A stretch of DNA of 64,000 nt from assembly GCA_964035575.1 (NCBI GenBank), contig OZ037912.1, positions 1,054,001 through 1,118,000 on the forward strand, in the 5' to 3' direction. This document shows, in pieces, positions 61,055 to 64,000 of the stretch. Below the pieces are notes generated by a model. The model saw only the letters and a program-made list of their open reading frames with translations. It made no database searches and was not told the origin of the DNA. The translations under genes were made by a program, and so were the position numbers. Position 1 is the first letter of the stretch; each line of letters opens with the position of its first letter. This DNA is from Rhynchopus sp. YZ270_cl-10. Lineage: Eukaryota > Euglenozoa > Diplonemea > Diplonemida > Diplonemidae.

Positions 61055-61987
61055 ATGGGTGACCACCGACCAGGCACGTCTCCGATGCAGATTGCACTGC
61101 AGCTGCTGATCTGGAGTATCTCCATTGGAATCTTCTGCTTCGTGTACCCGCAGATGGGCGAGGGTGACGCACTGCTGGTGCTGTCGTGGATTGTCCCGCT
61201 CTGTGCGTACCGGTGGTGTGCACCGGCACTGTGGTGCCGTGTGTTCGACCTCTTCACCACCTCACACACTCCGGAGGCGCGCACATTGGTGCGCACGAAG
61301 TTCGGCAGTCACATCAACAAGTTCACCCTGCACCTTGCCTTCCAGCTGTGGGGCATCCACGTTCTCGTCAACGAGAGCTGGTACAAAGGTATCTGGGATA
61401 TGGACGCGGCCTGGGCTGGGTGGGACCCCAGCCTGCCCCTGCTGACTGACGGCATGTTCAGGAGCTTCTACCTGGCGCAGCTTGCGACGTTCTGCTCGAG
61501 CATGATCATGCAGTACTTCGAGGTGCGCTCGCACGACCACACCGCCATGCTTGCACACCACGCCATTGCTGCGACGCTGTGCATCTCCTCGTACCTCACA
61601 CACTGCACACACGGTGGGATCTTTGTGCTTGTCACCAGGGAGATTGCTGACGTGATGATCCACATGATCCGCGCGCTTGCGATTCTTGAGTACAAATTCC
61701 TGTCTGAGATGCTTCTTGTGACGCTGATGATTGTGTGGGCGATCTCGCGCAACTACTACCACGTGTTCGTGATCTGGAAGGGAACGTTCGACTCAAACGA
61801 GGTGTACGCATGGAACTACAACATGTGGATTATCTACAACTGCCTTCTCGCCATGCTTGCGCCACTGGACCTGTACTACCTCTACCTAGGCACGGCTGCA
61901 ATCCTGAAGCGTGTCATGAACCCTTCCCAGAAGAGCATCGACCCCGACATCGAGCCTGCCACCAGCTCCAAAGACAAAAAGGAATAG
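61055..61987 (+). CDS. TLC-domain protein, ceramide-synthase-like
   Basis: 310 aa with about six to seven TM helices. The Lag1-like motif runs through RSHDHTAMLAHHAIAATL (His pair near 168) and SYLTHCTHGGIFVLVTREIAD, as in ceramide synthases that acylate sphingoid bases in the ER. The first of the two motif Asp residues is Glu (REIAD), so activity or substrate may differ; TRAM or CLN8-type relatives are the alternative. A YYHVFVIWKG and LLAMLAPLDLYYLY region fits the last helices of the family. The C-terminus is cytosolic and Lys-rich (SSKDKKE). Confidence 0.85.
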   Translation: MGDHRPGTSPMQIALQLLIWSISIGIFCFVYPQMGEGDALLVLSWIVPLCAYRWCAPALWCRVFDLFTTSHTPEARTLVRTKFGSHINKFTLHLAFQLWGIHVLVNESWYKGIWDMDAAWAGWDPSLPLLTDGMFRSFYLAQLATFCSSMIMQYFEVRSHDHTAMLAHHAIAATLCISSYLTHCTHGGIFVLVTREIADVMIHMIRALAILEYKFLSEMLLVTLMIVWAISRNYYHVFVIWKGTFDSNEVYAWNYNMWIIYNCLLAMLAPLDLYYLYLGTAAILKRVMNPSQKSIDPDIEPATSSKDKKE

Positions 61988-62317
61988 AAAAAAGAAAACA
62001 AAATAAAGAAAACACAGTCAAAAAAAAGGGATTGTTTTTTTAGGTGGCATTTACTTCAAACGTTTGTGGGCCCTATAGTCTCAAAGAAGCTACCTTTTTT
62101 TTTACCTTGTTGCACATCTGTGGTGTCAACCAGTTTTTTTTGCACAACAGGGTCAACAAAGCTCCATGAGGTTTGTTACCCCTGGTGCAAAATCCTTTTG
62201 AGTGCCGCTCTTTTCGAGATTTCGTACCTCAACTGTGCCTGTTGGATAGCATCTTAGTGTACCATGGGTTCAGGGAGCTTGACCAAATGTTCCACATTTT
62301 TTTTTTTTTTATTTCCC

Positions 62318-62530
62318 GCCCTCGTTTACTTACGGTGCGGGCACGCCATCAGGTTTCTTTTTCACACCTTATGTTGGCCGCAGGGTACGTTGTGCTTTCA
62401 TCCGGGGCTGGCCTCCGGCTGACGAGCGGTTGTGTACCGCCCTCGTTTACTTACGGTGCGGGCCACTAGGTTGCTTTTCTTTTCTTTTTTTTTTTTTTAC
62501 ATCTGTTGTTGGCTGCAGGGTTGCCCCTCT
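62318..62530 (+). repeat. Degenerate tandem duplication including GGCCGCAGGG repeat copies
   Basis: CGCCCTCGTTTACTTACGG starts units at 62318 and 62440; each is followed by a T-rich run and then TGTTGG(C)CGCAGGG or TGTTGGCTGCAGGG. Confidence 0.7.
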
Positions 62531-63525
62531 ACCCTTGTATGTCAGCTCTTCTCCCTCATCACACTCCCACCCAGTCTCTCTCCACGGTGAGCTAAGCACT
62601 CTAAACTTAGCATCATCGAAAACCTACATTTGTTCTATGGTGTGTGTGCACAAAGGCACATTCACCTTTTTTGCCGACTATCTGTATTTGCGTTATGCGT
62701 TGATTATTTCATCAAATATGTACGTGGTTGACTAAGCAATAACGAGAGGGCTTAGGTTCAACAACCTGTTTTTTCAAAAAATGGGTCTGCACGAAGCAGC
62801 GACCGTTTTCTTTTTGCAGTTGTGTTTTTTTTTTCTCTTCTCATACGAACTCCCTACACTGTAGGTGTTTATTTTGTTATTTTTTTTTTTTCTCTTCCGC
62901 TGGCAACTCTCTAACCATTTTTTTTTTTGTTTTGCACTTTTCAACTTCTCGTTTTTTTGTGTGTTTTTTTTAGCGTATTTCCTTGCATGATAGTAGTAAG
63001 AAAACGGATGCGTGTATGGTGTGCAACCTGGCACATTCATCCACAGTCAAGTTTTTCTTTTTCTTGTACTTGAGATATCGCCGAGAAAAAGAAAGGGTGC
63101 ATGTGTTGACCCTCTCACATACTTTCAATTCTGTGAATTGAAAGTATATGAATCTAATTGTACTTGATATATCGCCGAGTTTTTTCTGTGAGGTGGCTAA
63201 CCGACGAGGCGAATGGATTCATCTTATCAAACTTTTCTCCTTATTGTCCAAGATTGCTGTGCACGAGAAAGCACAGTTATCTGATTATCAGATACTTATT
63301 TTTTTCTCTCCCCCCCCCGGTGTGACCACCGTTAGCCGTGGTGAGGAATCGCACTGTCAACTTTATTTTTGGTGTTTTTTTTTGTCCAACTTTTCCCCCC
63401 GGGTTCGATAACCCGCAGAAGCAAAGCGCATCTGCGCACCAGAGGTGTTTTGCACAGCCAACTTCTTTTTGAGATGTGCATGTATGCACAAGATGTGCAC
63501 TCTATCTTTCAAGTTTCTTCTTTTT

Positions 63526-63616
63526 ACATCTACTGTTGTAGGCCGCAGGGTAGTGCTTTCATCCGGATGGCTGGCATCGTACGTGGGTCAGTCGGGAGGT
63601 GCCTGCATCAACAACC
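63526..63616 (+). repeat. Dispersed repeat (GGCCGCAGGG family), best copy
   Basis: Nearly the same as 43970-44055 over TGCTTTCATCC to GGTGCCTGCAT. Each copy begins with a pyrimidine tract and CGCAG. Confidence 0.8.
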
Positions 63617-63629
63617 ACAGTTTTTTTCA

Positions 63630-63708
63630 GATGTAAACCACGAAATGGATGTAGGACTGCGTGGTTGGGCATGTACCAAGGTATAGGGCTTTGTATTTCA
63701 AGTCTACT
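63630..63708 (+). repeat. Dispersed repeat (ATGGATGTAGGACTGC family), best copy
   Basis: Left half matches 44939-44981, right half matches 51213-51260. It sits 14 nt after a GGCCGCAGGG-family copy, so the two may be parts of one longer element. Confidence 0.7.
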
Positions 63709-63782
63709 TTTTTTGGCCCAATGCGGTTCAAAGGCTCCTCCAGGAGCCCAACCCCCCTCACCCATTTTGCGCAAAATATAGT

Positions 63783-63818
63783 GGAGCTCATCTTCGGGGT
63801 GTCTGCACTAATACAAAC
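63783..63818 (+). repeat. Short dispersed repeat shared with 58296-58330
   Basis: Both read GAGCTCATCTTCGGG then GTGTCTGCA and TAATA. Confidence 0.7.
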
Positions 63819-64000
63819 TAAGTTTTTCAATAAAAATCAAAAAAGATGTGAATCTGTTTTCCAACGACACATTCACGCTTTCAAGTTTCTTCACTTTTTC
63901 TTCTTGAATAACTCCCCCTTTTCCACATCTCTGTTCATTTCCCCTCTCCCCCCCCCCTCCAGGGCAGGTACAAAAACCAGCTCACAACAACAAAAAACGA

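Larger units (their letters stand above)
61988..64000. other. Gene-free right end with dispersed repeats
   Basis: T-rich. It holds several members of the dispersed repeat families (listed separately) and a local duplication of CGCCCTCGTTTACTTACGG. No gene is seen, and no RNA gene could be supported. Confidence 0.6.

Noticed and set aside
63380-63420. GGTTCGATAACC considered as a tRNA T-arm
   Set aside because: No acceptor or anticodon stem can be drawn at the right distance and the A-box match is poor.

Overview
The window reads as nuclear DNA of a protist with a large, repeat-rich genome. About sixteen convincing genes, most of them long and uninterrupted, sit in AT-rich spacers full of palindromes, homopolymer runs and dispersed repeats. 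Every convincing gene lies on the + strand. Many start codons follow a pyrimidine-rich tract and an AG by 5-40 nt. Introns are few; those I can place have GT-AG ends, mostly GTAT donors, and fall between codons. This suits a euglenozoan with directional gene clusters and spliced-leader trans-splicing. A diplonemid-like organism is my leading guess (inference; no spliced-leader or rRNA gene is present to prove it).

Layout. 1-4.8 kb: a receptor joining a bacterial-type solute-binding domain to a dCache-like sensor, a HAMP-like linker and a degenerate class III cyclase domain. 4.8-8.3 kb: a dense block of foldback elements and 8-bp satellites. 8.3-22.1 kb: a six-TM pseudo-cyclase (copy A), a GT32-type glycosyltransferase, an SF1 helicase fused to a pRiA4b ORF-3-like domain, a Cys-cluster protein, and a sorting nexin with a FYVE finger nested in its PX domain and five introns. 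23.9-28.5 kb: pseudo-cyclase copies B and C. 28.5-35.1 kb: a gene-poor repeat region. 35.1-43.4 kb: three ankyrin-repeat genes interleaved with a truncated and a complete Ras-like GTPase gene, formed by recent segmental duplication. 43.4-48.5 kb: repeats and decayed coding fragments. 48.5-54.4 kb: pseudo-cyclase copies D and E. 55.1-57.9 kb: a large protein of unknown function. 59.3-62.0 kb: a lysyl-hydroxylase/collagen-type glycosyltransferase and a ceramide-synthase-like TLC protein. 62-64 kb: dispersed repeats.

The most notable content is the cyclase-like family: one large receptor and five six-TM paralogues whose cyclase folds have lost nearly all catalytic residues. The paralogues carry blocks of near-identical DNA that look like gene conversion. 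Together they suggest a lineage-specific expansion of membrane sensors that no longer make cyclic nucleotides by themselves.
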